A DNA stretch of 64,000 nt from positions 17,412 to 81,411 of the forward strand of contig JBBPSI010000115.1 of NCBI GenBank assembly GCA_038093515.1, written 5' to 3'. The stretch is from Butyriboletus loyo (taxonomy: Eukaryota > Basidiomycota > Agaricomycetes > Boletales > Boletaceae). Below, piece by piece: positions 22,364-34,344 of the stretch. The position numbers were made by a program, and so were the translations under genes. Position 1 is the stretch's first letter; the number at the start of each line of letters is the position of its first letter. The notes beneath the pieces were generated by a model. The model saw only the letters and a list, made by a program, of their open reading frames with translations. It had not been told where the DNA came from and did not search any database.

Positions 22364-25300
22364 TCAATAGGTCAACTCAACATCGCCCTCCGCAACCAAG
22401 TCCATGTCGTGGTAGCTAACTTTCTTGCCCGCCGCAGCCCGCGGGTCCTCCTTGGCATCAGGCGGCGGAGGCGGTGGTGGTGCGCCACTCGCTCCTTGAC
22501 GGCGGCCGCCCTTTCTACCATTTGCTTCGTGGCCACCGAGAGGTGCATCTAACGCCATGACAGGCTTAGCAGGCAGCCCAGCCGCCGCGGGAACCGTAAT
22601 CTCCGCCGGCTGGTCAAAGCCTGGTGCATAACCGCTTATGCGATCACTCAAACGACGTGCCGTAGTAGCTTCGTCCCTCCGCGGAGGCGGTGGGGGCGGG
22701 AAAGAACCAGGAGGATATTGATAAGCATAAGGGTCCCAATAACCGGCACCCATGTAAGGTGGTGGGGGTACATATGCCGCAGGGTGAGCACCATAAAACA
22801 GATTAGGACGACCATATTCAGGGATGTAAACACTCGGACCCTGAATACCATACGCCTGGGGAGGTGCTTGACTGTTGCCTGTCATAGGAGGAGGGTGCGT
22901 GAAGGGCTGGATCCTGTGAGGGTCTAGTGCGAAATTATGGAAATACGGGATCTGCCGGAGATCAATACACTCCTCTCATTCAGGAACCTTGTCCTTACCT
23001 CATCGAGCTGCTTGACGAGTTCCGGGTGCTTGTTGGCAATGTGCTTCTCGACAAAGGAGGTCGCCTTGAACAGCTTTTGGCACGTTTTGCATCTGAAACG
23101 TCCTTCATCTTCTTGTTTGATGAATGGTTCGACTGCCTTCGAAAGCTCCCTTCCGAGATATGAACATGAATCGTTATGGGGCCGAGATAGTGAATGCCTA
23201 CTCGTCATAACTCTTGCCCCCGTAGTCACGGGGCTCAACGCCATCTCTATTGATAAGGAGCGCAATCTTAGTATCGAACCACTCCAACCACCGCTCATCT
23301 GCAGAAGCTGGGCTATCAGTGATGAACATCAGAGCATTGCGAGTGCATACCATTTCTCTTCCAGTCCCTGCTTTCAGCGGGTTTCGTTGTTGTGACTTCA
23401 GTGTCTTTTTCTTCCTCCTTTTCTCTCTTTTCCTTCTCAGCCTTTTCGGTGCCGGCAGCTTTGACCTCCTCAAGCAGTGACTTTGACAGAGGCTTCCTCA
23501 CGTGCTTCAGGCACTTACGCTGTAATTCTTCTAGATGATCGGTAACAACAGCGCAGTAGTAGCAGGTGTGGTACGCTGCGCGCAGGTAGGCAATATATAA
23601 ATCCAAAGAAATCACCGCCTGGGCCAGAACAACTTGAGGAGTTTTCACAGTGCAGACATAAACTCTGCTCACCTTCGCCTCCAACAGCTTCTCATCAACG
23701 CCTTGTTCACGCAACTCTCCCATAATTTTTTCAATTCGCCGCTCAACCGCCTCAGATCCAGCTTCTCTCGGCACTGGATTGTCCTCATTGTCTGCCTGCC
23801 CACCGACGTCCTCCGGTCTTGTACCGCCATCCGTTTCCATGCTGTCACCATCCGTGGAAGAGGCCGAAGATTTATATAACGTGGCATATTCTTCTTCTAA
23901 GATCGACGCCAGAATCTTCACATTCGCTAGGTCCTTTTCAATGCGGTCTGGCCTGCTTGCGACTTCGGGGACATAGCGAACACGGTTGACAAAGGGTTTC
24001 ATATTATGCGACACGTGTAGTTTGAACCCTTCAATCTGAAGCACACTCGTAAATTAATCATCCTAAAGAACAGGCTTCAAGCAACACACCTTTTTGTCCG
24101 TCAGCTCACTCATCACAGTGGTCATGTCGGCTTCGTCGTGGAATTTGATCCAACCCGCGCGGTAGAAATTGCGTTTCTGAAGGGGATCACCCAATGCTAG
24201 ATACATGAATCCCGGAATCTTGCTGCAAGCCTGCAAAACAAATCAAAAATTACACGATTAGCAATGCCACGCTGACATACCTCCTCCAGTTTGAGTCGAC
24301 CAATGTCGGGGGGAATGGTACGAATCATCACTTGATTGCCCTCGGGAGGAATAGATATCTCTTCGCCACGGTTGTTGCGCTTGTGTTCAGTAGTTGCTTT
24401 GCCATTCTCAACTCGATTTGCATCGTGTTCGCCAGCATCTTCCTCAGCATCCATATTGAACTGCATGTCATCATCCGCGCCGTTCTTGACTTCCTCGGTA
24501 GGAGCCACGTTCTCGCCGACATCACCCGGGGCTGCAGAGTCCTTGTGTTGTGCACCAGACTCGGACTCAGGTTCATTCAAGTCGGGATCAAATTTGCCCA
24601 ACTCCAAGTCCTGAACGAAGGCATTCAAACGACCTTTCCATCCATCCTTTCTAACGCGACGACGGAGCGCTAAAAACTCCGGTGCTGGATCATACTTCTC
24701 CGCAAACCAAGGAGACTTCCTGTGATGGTCAAACATCGTTTGCAACTACAATACAAATACGAGAAATTCAGTCAAATCCACCTCATGAATTGTTGTCGGA
24801 GTATCTGAACTATGATTGACGGCTGGGACAAAGGGGTACATACCTGAGTGGACATGAACTCCTTCTTGTATCTTTCCCAGCGAGTACGAATACCGTTGCG
24901 TGGCTTGGACCCATTGCCTGCTTCTTGCTCTGCAGCTTTGTCGGCATTGTCCTCTTCAGTCGCTTGTTGTGGGAAGTAATACCTGAACCATTCCGCATAT
25001 TGTTTCAATGTAGCAGGATGGTCCATAGTACGAGGATCAACAGGTGCTCGCCGCGATGGTGGGGGTGGCTGAGTGGGGTACGGAGCAGGGAACTGTGCAC
25101 GAGGAGGCGACCTATAACCATATGCGCGGGAATGAGCATCTAGAAGAAAAGGTTGCGTTAAAGCTTGGAGTTGAATTGATTTAAACAAAATACCATAGTC
25201 ATCACCATATCGAGGACGAGGGTCATAACGTTCCCGGTCGTAAGGTGACATGGAACGACGACGCTTGCGATCTGCAAGAGAATGAGGCAACAGCAAAGTT

Positions 25301-25550
25301 GTACACGAATTTGGGACATACTGTCGTCGGGAGGGGGGCTACGGCTTCTCCCGCGTCTGGCATGATCATATGGGACACGATCCCTCTCATAGTCAGGCCA
25401 AGGTCTCTCTCTGTCGAGAGTGTCCCATGCGCCGCGGTAGTCTGGAGCATAGGAGTCAGGATACGGGGGTCGAGGAGGAAAGGTACCCCTCGGAGAACGA
25501 GAACGAGAGCGCCGCGGAGGTGGATAAGCAGAAGCAGACCAAGAAGACAT
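22364..25550 (-). CDS. ARS2: Arsenite-resistance protein 2 / SERRATE homologue (Pir2-type)
   Basis: Nuclear hub that links the cap-binding complex to RNA processing and decay. The N-terminus is Arg/Ser/Pro-rich (MSSWSASAYPPPRRSRSRSP). A helical SERRATE/Ars2 N-terminal domain follows (LKQYAEWFRYYFPQQATEED, WERYKKEF, WFAEKYDPAPEFLALRRRV). Next come an RRM-like segment (NQVMIRTIPPDIGRLKLEE) and the central domain with LEELQRKCLKHVRKPLSKS. A single C2H2 finger, FRCKTCQKLFKATSFVEKH followed by IANKH, precedes a Pro-rich C-terminal tail (PPPPYMGAGYWDPYAY) ending DMDLVAEGDVELTY. Domain order matches fungal Pir2 and metazoan ARS2. Start MSSW at 25550 fits the family. Several short introns are present. 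The protein is intact. Confidence 0.92.
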
Positions 25551-25864
25551 GAGCGGTATGTCAAGAAGAGTAAAGAGCTGAGAGAGGAATCAGAGACTTA
25601 GTCCATGGTTTGAGAATAGGAATGAGGACAAGAGGGAGAGGGAGAGGAGAGAGCGCTTGTAGGCATGATGAGGAGAATGAGACAGACCTCTTGTATCGCG
25701 ACACTGCTTTGTGTTGAGGCCGGGTCGAAGAACTCGACGCAGCGTTGACGAACAATGTGCGCGCGACACAAGAAAACTGTTCCCATAACGTGGACATTTC
25801 CCCCTGTTTCATTCTCCGAATCAATCTGATATTGAAGTTTACCCTCGGCATCTCGGCACGGAAA
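25551..25864. other. 314-bp intergenic region
   Basis: Upstream region of ARS2 and 3' flank of ESF2. Nothing else is recognisable. Confidence 0.4.
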
Positions 25865-26886
25865 CTAGAATACATTTCCCAATATACTCTCCAGCCCAGC
25901 CGGCGAATTAACTGTGTGGTCTACAATCTTTTGCCGTTTCACCTGTTTCCTTCCCTCGCCGTCACCTGGTCGCTTGAGTTCAATTGCTCCCTGTCCCTTC
26001 TCTTTTCGTTTCTCGTTTCGCTTGTCTAATATCCGTGCGAGCTCAACATTTCGGAGGTATTCGCGCTCCTCAGATCTGGACTGGGAAAGTTCAACTCGTA
26101 GCTGGGCTGCGTGCACAGCAGCCTCGTGAGCTATACCATGCGTTCAGTGATAGTATGCATATTCAGAGTGCATGTTCTCCCACCTATTTGCTCGGTCAAC
26201 ATGTTCCACTTGAACTTGGGGAGATATTTCATTGTCCATACATCGTCTCGCCATCGTGTCCCTTTCTTTCCCCCGATTGGCTGAGCGTTGAGCATTCCCG
26301 CAACGGACCTGGCGACGCGCTTATCCTTGAATTCTACCCAGCCTTCGATAAAGTGGGGCTTCTTTGTGGTGGTGTATTTCCGTCTCAAGTACGCAGTCTT
26401 TGCATCTAACCAAAAGTCTTTAGCAAACATCACGAACAAGATTTCGATTATGCTACCTTCCTTCTGTAGATACACCCTCCCAACTTCTCCATATTGAGAC
26501 AAAAGGTGACGAACCTTGGCAGGCTGCATGCCAGGCGGTATGCGTGAAATGTAGATGACCCCAGAGCGTGCTTGAGCCACATTAAAGGCCGCAAGAGCCT
26601 CGGGGGTGAGCGGCTTGACTGTTTTCTTGCAAAGGATTGGGCCTGCATACCCTTCGTTATTCATCAGATCGTCAACCTCCCCTACATAGTCGTCTTCCTG
26701 GATTGCATCCGAGTGGCCGAGGGAGCTACCATCAGTACCTGTCTCGTCGGCATCTGTACCGGGCCTGACTGTGTGCGATGGAAGAGATCGTGGTGACATT
26801 GATCCCTCTTTTGTGCGAGAGCTTTTACTCTGGTCCTCGGACTGACTCCGCAGAGACGTCTTCCTCGCCATACTATCGGTTACCAT
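25865..26886 (-). CDS. ESF2: Pre-rRNA processing protein Esf2 (ABT1 family)
   Basis: Small-subunit processome factor that works with the helicase Dbp8 in 18S rRNA maturation. The N-terminus is Ser-rich and acidic. The RRM-like core begins [20 protein letters not shown] and continues [16 protein letters not shown]; after an intron it gives [39 protein letters not shown] and [19 protein letters not shown]. These are Esf2/ABT1 signatures. The last exon adds a charged helical tail ([20 protein letters not shown]) ending [10 protein letters not shown]. The start is taken at the first [15 protein letters not shown] (26886); in-frame GTG/AAG codons upstream are not used. A short inverted partial copy of this 5' end occurs at 28085. 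Confidence 0.92.
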
Positions 26887-27158
26887 TTTCCTGGTCACCT
26901 TCACACCAGTCAGTCACAAAATATGACAGGAAGTAACACTGCGTCACAGCCTGCCGAATCTACACTCCGCTCAGCCGAGCTAACATGGCAGCGATGCTGC
27001 GAAACGTGCCGTACGCTCGAAGTCAAGTAAAATTTATGCCCACGAAGTGTCATTTTTGTATGTATATCCAGGTGTCGTTAACATGGTATCTTAACCACAG
27101 AAGATCAGGGCTCTAACTATGTGGTGCATGTGCAGTATCAAACAAGGATGAATTAGAG

Positions 27159-27210
27159 TGAATATAAGGATATCTACCTTCTCGTCAGAAGGTAGATATC
27201 CTTATATTCA
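27159..27210. repeat. Perfect 24-bp inverted repeat with 4-nt loop
   Basis: The left arm (27159-27182, starting TGAATATAAGGATATC) is the exact reverse complement of the right arm (27187-27210). The loop is CGTC. The hairpin is AT-rich, sits in the gene-poor interval and is not followed by a T-run. Confidence 0.95.
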
Positions 27211-27314
27211 TGAATGAATCATGATAGTGCGGCCCACGACGGGGGAGGACACCAGCATACAGAGATGGAGTATCGTGATGACTGACGTAAGCCGGTTCCG
27301 CCGCGCGAGACAGG

Positions 27315-27572
27315 CTAGGGAGCTGGTGCTGCGTGTTTTGAACCTTGTCCACAACGTTTCTCGGTAAACAATGCAGAAAAACGAGGATTGTTGGCAAGCT
27401 CAGGACATTCGGTCATTTCCGCTCTGATTTTTTCGGTGAGTTGAGTGATTGTGTCCTTCTCACAGACAACGAGAGCGTCGAACAAAGCGCCAGACCCAAT
27501 TCTTTCCCGGCCAGTGACCACAGGTCTGGAACACATGTGCTCGCAGGCTTGTGGAATGGAGAGGCTTTGCAC
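27315..27572 (-). CDS. Doubtful ORF, unidentified
   Basis: The minus-strand frame stays open from about 27680 to the stop at 27315. It includes RIGSGALFDALVVCEKDTIT, QLTEKIRAEMTECPELANN and PRFSALFTEKRCGQGSK, which has a more protein-like composition than its surroundings. No family was recognised and no convincing ATG exon was found. It may be a gene relic or chance. Confidence 0.2.
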   Translation of the reverse strand: MQSLSIPQACEHMCSRPVVTGRERIGSGALFDALVVCEKDTITQLTEKIRAEMTECPELANNPRFSALFTEKRCGQGSKHAAPAP

Positions 27573-28084
27573 AGCTCGAGTGAAGCTTGCACCACTCGAG
27601 AAGGGTGGTCTCCTGAGATGGAATGAGCAGGCGAAGCTTGTTCCAGCCCTCAGACCTTGTCCTATGAATCCCCTGGACTCGGTTCAGTACTGCCTGTCTC
27701 GCAACCTGATCAGAGTTTTAGCACAAGGACGACCTAAATCCAGGACAAAACACTTGAGCGGTGGCAGCTTTTCTGTGTGACTTGTAGTGACCCCTGAGAT
27801 GGCAGCTAGAATACGTTCTTCGTAAGTGAGCTACTTCTTGGGCTTTGAGCGGGTCGCTGACCTACATCGCCCCGGATGCCAGCGGGCGTTTGCTGCACGC
27901 AACGGTTTGTTGGGAGTATTCACACATCCAACTCGGATGCGCTCAGTGACTTTGCCTGTTATCACACATTTTTATATCTCAACGGAAACTACACGGATTG
28001 ATGTCATTCAACTTCGTAGAGTCTCCAAATGATGATTAGTTACGCTGTGGTTGACAAATTTGCCAATTTTTAAAAACTGACAGT

Positions 28085-28118
28085 ATGAGGGTGACTAGGA
28101 AAGTGGTAACTGATAGTA
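28085..28118 (+). repeat. Inverted partial copy of the ESF2 5' end
   Basis: These 34 bases match the minus strand of 26871-26904 at 29 positions; all five differences are transitions. The copy reads MRVTRKVVTDS against [10 protein letters not shown] at ESF2. Similarity fades on both sides. Confidence 0.45.
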
Positions 28119-28705
28119 GTGTCCTGAAGCGTCGGAGTAGCGCAAGCCCAGCACTCAAGTACTCACCCCAATTTGGGAATTACCGCTGTCTGTTGGCACA
28201 CCGTGGCTTTCAGTGTGCGAGGTTTCCTGCGAGAAATATACCTTCGGCGAAAACCACAAGGCCTTCTGGTACTTGTAGAATAGAGTGGAGTTCCGTCATG
28301 ATCGCAAGGTATGTCGTTACACTTCTCACCTCGCTACGATAATCGTCTCCCAGGCCTGCTTGCTCGTCTTCTGGGACGGAGGCCATGACAGCGAGCCTTA
28401 CGCCATAGTATCAAAGTCACACAGGACGAGAACCGTCAAGTCTCATGCTTGTAAGTGCAATATGAGATACCTCCGACAACTAATGTGAGTGCGGGCATTA
28501 TATGCATTCCAACCTGGTGTGTCGTCGGGACGAACGCAACTCTGAAGGTGATATCTCAAAGGAGAAGAGTGGTGTTTGATTATTTGTCACACTGCTAAGA
28601 CACACTGGCTGGACAACGCATGGACGCATTGAATCGGGGGGAGAACCTCGCTGAGTGAGAAATGTCAACAGATGATCAAGCAGACAGAATCCAAACATAC
28701 CGGAA

Positions 28706-29931
28706 CTAGTCTTTCTCGTTCAGGAAAGCATCGAGTTCATCGTCCAGTTCTTTCTGGGTCTTTTGCGGCCGAGGGTTCCTTCGCCCTCTGCCCTGACTCC
28801 GTCGGGAGTCACCTTGCTCATCTCCATCATGCATTCGACGAGGATCAGAGAATCTGGATGTCAAAGAATCGCGCGGTGCGGAAGAGATGCGGCGCCCCAG
28901 ATTGGCACTAGAATCTGGCGAAGAGGTACGCTCGATCAGCGACCTACTCTCGGACGACTGATTGACGTGCATTTTCTTTGGTGGTGGAGAATACGATGTA
29001 CGCCTCTCGTGCCGAAGAAAGGCATCCAGGTCATCATCGAGCTTCGACGCGTCCAACAGGGACCGTTCGTCTCGCCTCCTTTTCTGTGGTGCATCACCTT
29101 CTTTTCCTGCACCCGTCCCGTATTTTTTGTAGAATTCGCTCTCCTTCTTCGCACCCTTTCTCTTCACGTCATCGTTCTTCGCCCACCTCATCTTTATAGT
29201 ACCCCTGAGCCCTTCTCCCTGCCCAAGACTTCTACTGATTCTATCTTCTGGAAGCCAAAGGGTAACAGGGATAGACTTTGCCGTTACAAAGCCATCTTCA
29301 CTCATGTCTTCCGCAGCTGTTTTTCGGAGAAAGCGATGTGCGGCGCGTGCCAGAATTTTCGATTCAAATACCAGTACGCAACTGGTATCGTTCACCCATT
29401 CCAGGCCAATTGGCTGCGCGTCAAAGTGTCTGACATACGCGAATATGCGTGCTGTCGGAAGGTGGGAGATAGGTGCACCGGTGAGGAAGAGGGCATTGGC
29501 TCTTAGCATAGTGTCTGATGCACCGGTATTTAGAGTTGCAATGGTGCTATTATCAGAGAACGTACCTTCATCCATGTCCACGTCTTCATCCTCCTCGATA
29601 TCAAGACGTTTCCGCTTCGCAGGGAGAAACCTGCAGCATCAGGCTGCTGCTCTCCGAATGAATATCGACATACAACTCAGCGCACCTTCGCTACTCTTGT
29701 TTCGGTAGAGTCAGAGAGCAAGTATACCTTGGCACTACCAATGCGATCTAGTAACGCTGGTGGTTGTGCGTCCTCATTTGAGATGGCGGCGTGCACCTCC
29801 AAAACCTCTGCATTGGAGAGCACATTGTCGTGTGAGGTTGATACAGTTTCTTCGAGCGAACCACCTGCTAGGAGAGTGTCCATGGGTGCTTCTGAAGAGC
29901 CATGGCTTGTCTCGAACAGATAAATAGACAC
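28706..29931 (-). CDS. NCBP3: NCBP3-like nuclear cap-binding protein
   Basis: Probable alternative cap-binding subunit that joins Ncbp1/Ars2 complexes on Pol II transcripts. The conserved core reads LRANALFLTGAPISHLPTAR, IFAYVRHFDAQPIGLEWVN and DTSCVLVFESKILARAAHRF, which matches the NCBP3 pattern with its W-x-(D/N)-D-T-S-C segment. A basic/acidic region KRKRLDIEEDEDVDMDEG precedes it. The charged C-terminal half carries two LDDDLDAFL / LDDELDAFL repeats that recall the UAP56-binding motif of CHTOP-type proteins, and ends NEKD. The exon before 29640 (AQPPALLDRIGSAKVYLL) cannot be joined in frame with confidence, so the 5' end is provisional. The gene is divergent from KRR1. Confidence 0.72.
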
Positions 29932-30052
29932 GTGACGTAGTGGGCTTACTAATCATTAGCCGTTTACGTCGTCGCCATTGCATCGACATCCACGGCCTCA
30001 AATTTTGTTGTTTGCGACTCGTTCAAGGTCTGTCTAGAGGTGGCTAAGCGAC
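29932..30052. promoter_or_regulatory. Divergent promoter of the NCBP3-like gene and KRR1
   Basis: About 120 bp separate the two genes, depending on the uncertain NCBP3-like start. It contains CGTGACGTAG and TTTACGTCGTCG, both with ACGT cores like bZIP sites. Confidence 0.45.
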
Positions 30053-31610
<1,558 letters not shown>

Positions 31611-31824
31611 CATGAATTGTGGTGGAGACGGTGGATTGATTGTTTGCTGTACTCGTTGTATAATGACTCTGTTGGCCATTGTTCAATGAATTTCGTTGGC
31701 CTCTAAAGTTCCACTGTTGCTTACTTCAGCACCAGAAAACTGGCAATGGGGCTCAAACGGGCCCATTTATGATGGCTGGCTGTTGGATGCATAACCGCAC
31801 GTGTCTTGTTATCGACCCTCTACC

Positions 31825-33259
31825 ATGGCCTCAGTCAATGCCCAATGGATGCCCGTCACTGGACGCCACAAAGTAGGGATTGGCGCCTCACTTGGACGAG
31901 CTCTCAAGGCACGAAAGGGGATCGCCCCCCCGAAGCGAGCAAGTAACCTCCCAGATCGCGACTTTTATTCCTTCCGCTGTACGTCGGGGTTTCGGATGCC
32001 TACACTACTGACATACCAAGCAATTCGTCGTCTCAGACAATTTCAAGCCGGAGTCAATCGATCCAGATAAACCTGGTTCTATCGAGGTGAAACGCACCAA
32101 GGAGTCGACGAGTGTCACGGTGGAACGACCAAGCTCACAGGTACGTGCATGTCTCTTGCTATGGAATCATCGCCGACGACGTCCCACAGGCAAGGGAAAG
32201 CCACCTCTTTAAAGGGACAGAGCAGCCAGTTAAAGAATATGACTGTGTGTTGATTTATGACGAAGACCTGGGTGTGAGTGCCCGGTTCATTCGGTTGGCC
32301 TTTCAGTTTACGTGCATATTTCTCTAGACATTCACCCTCGAAAAGATTGATTCGTTTATAAATTTTAGTTATGATCGAAAGGTTCAGACATCATCCTCTA
32401 CAGTCCAACGAGTCACGGCTTCTCGTGAGCATTATCTTCCTCAGTGTTCTACACACTGACTGTTGGCTATCTAGCAATGCCAGTCACGCCCCAACATGCC
32501 GATGACGGCGTAGACCTAGCGAAGGAACTAGAAAGAGATTTAGTCGGGCTCGAGGACGCTGAGGGTGAACCAGATGATGACTTTGAAGAAATTATTGCAA
32601 CAATCGCCTCGGAACAAAAGGATCGAAGATTCGAGGAGGAAGAAGAGGAAGAGGAGGAAGAACTGATCCTTGCTGCTAGTAAAGGGCCGGTGCCACCATT
32701 GCCACCTAAATCCAAATCTCTGCGTAGCATTCCTTCCAACCCGCAGGAACCAATATCCAAGCCTAAACTCAAGTCGAAGGACTTCTCAAGAGAAAAGGGA
32801 GAACCCGAATCCCAGGACATCGTTGATTCTGAACTGGAGGAGGTCCTTGCCTTTGGAGTTCCCACTCGTACAACAAAACGCCAAAAACTCTCACCGGTGG
32901 TTCAGAAACCCCCGCCCACCACCCAACTAGCACTCCCGAATTCTTCTACTTCCGTTATCTTGCCATCCTCACGACCTCCACCTAAATATGATTCTGATTC
33001 AGAAGAAGATGACTGGGACCCGGTTGTTGGTGGTGACCCCCGTACGGAAAATGATGCTCAGGAAATTGACCTCGATGCATTTGAACAAGAGATGGAACAA
33101 CAATTGGAGGGATTGGATGAAGATATACTGGCGGCTGCAATGTCATCGGAACCGGTCTCGGCTCCTCGACGACCAATGTCGTTGAACCAATTTGCCGGTG
33201 GACAGTTGAGTCCAGACGAAGACAGCACCTCCTCAAGTGATGACAGTGACGAGGATTGA
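31825..33259 (+). CDS. EAF1: ELL-associated factor (EAF) family transcription elongation protein
   Basis: Nuclear partner of the Pol II elongation factor ELL. The N-terminal EAF domain starts MASVNAQWMPVTGRHKVGIG, passes through the Asn-Phe-Lys-Pro-Glu-Ser motif (NFKPESIDPDKPGSIEVKR), FKGTEQPVKEYDCVLIYDED and LGTFTLEKIDSFINFSYDRK. This matches EAF proteins in order and spacing. The remaining half is acidic and disordered, with a Glu-rich run at about 32633-32667, IDLDAFEQEMEQQLEGLDED, and a Ser/Asp tail ending SSSDDSDED, in keeping with the transactivation region of EAFs. Three or four short introns lie in the first 600 bp; the last exon is uninterrupted. It follows KRR1 in the same direction, 214 bp downstream. 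Confidence 0.88.
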
Positions 33260-33375
33260 TTCGTATCCGTTGCGGTGCCGCTGTCATACCAGCGTTGTTG
33301 CATCAATTTCTAGACGTCGAAGACTATTCTATTACACTGTACTCCAGTACAAGCTTCTACTAAAGGAAGGGAAAT

Positions 33376-34007
33376 TTAATTGAAACTTACCAAACCAGAC
33401 TGGAGAACACTAGCTCGTACAGGGAACGGGGATAGAAGTTGCGGCACCGCAGAAGTGTTGAAAGTGCTGAGATTGTTTGTTCCCATACCTGTCACTGAGT
33501 ACTGATGACCGGTGACGTTGGTTTGGAAACGATGCGATGAATGGCAATGCCCATAGTGACCTCTGGCTGGTCGACGAAAGGCAGTACGGGACCAGCGATG
33601 TCCAGTTCGTTGTCTCATTCGCCATATCGGATGACGACTTCACGACCATCAGAACACACACAGGTCCTGTAACATTCACAGGCACCATGCAACCGCTCAT
33701 TGGCTGGTAAAAGGACGCGTTCGACCCTCCTCCCAGGACAGTTGCTGGCAAGGGCACAAGTTGATTAGCCGTTATAGTGAAGAGGGAAGGACCCACATTT
33801 GCTGAGGTGGCCCCGTTCAAAGCGGGAGAAACTGTAATGAGTTTCGTTCCAGCCCGCACTCACGGGATGATCAAGGGCTTCAGTTAACGTTGCGCTGGAC
33901 AGGAGGTTGAAAATACTCTGGTGGCAAGCCTCGACCGTCGAGATGTAGGCGTCGACTCGGCTAACGAAGTCAATGCACCAGGTTAAGTCTCTATAATACA
34001 TTTTCAC
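33376..34007 (-). pseudogene. Apparently decayed secreted-protein-like gene
   Basis: Minus-strand segments look coding in turn but in different frames. They are CIDFVSRVDAYISTVEACHQ with SIFNLLSSATLTEALDHP; GPSLFTITANQLVPLPATVL with MSGCMVPVNVTGPVCVLMV and NETTNW; GPVLPFVDQPEVTMGIAIHR; and TGMGTNNLSTFNTSAVPQL. The shift after NETTNW is one base, with no splice signals that repair it, and a stop ends the third segment. The style (Ser/Thr, N-glycosylation sites) suggests an extracellular protein. I do not recognise the family. A multi-intron active gene remains possible. Confidence 0.35.
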
Positions 34008-34344
34008 GACACAACTCTTGTGTTGACGTTTGTGAGGCGCCAGTAAGGTTAAACGTAGATGACTTGGCCACCGAGAGCGCGGATGGCGGACTACTAGAAA
34101 GGCAAGGCTTTACTCTCTGACTATTAGTAGTGGACTTCTACAGAAATCCGACTTGCGATTAGTTGACTCATCAGTGTGTTTGTACAGTCTGGAAACTTGA
34201 CTACGGGCAGGCATGGTGGGTAGGAAAAAGACGTAGCGATAAAACCTTCTGGAAGCTTAATGCAGAACTCGCAGACACTCCTCTTCATAAAAGTATATAA
34301 TTGTCAACTCAACAATTGCACTTGGGTATATTGTCACGGACAGG
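34008..34344. other. 337-bp intergenic region
   Basis: 3' flank of the carboxypeptidase gene and upstream side of the decayed frame. AT-rich, with no recognisable feature. Confidence 0.35.

Larger units (their letters stand above)
26887..28705. other. 1.8-kb region without a firm gene
   Basis: This is the longest gap in the window. It holds a perfect inverted repeat (27159-27210), a doubtful minus-strand ORF (27315-27572), and a 34-bp inverted partial match to the ESF2 5' end (28085-28118). No transposase, reverse transcriptase or terminal repeats of an element could be recognised. Confidence 0.5.
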
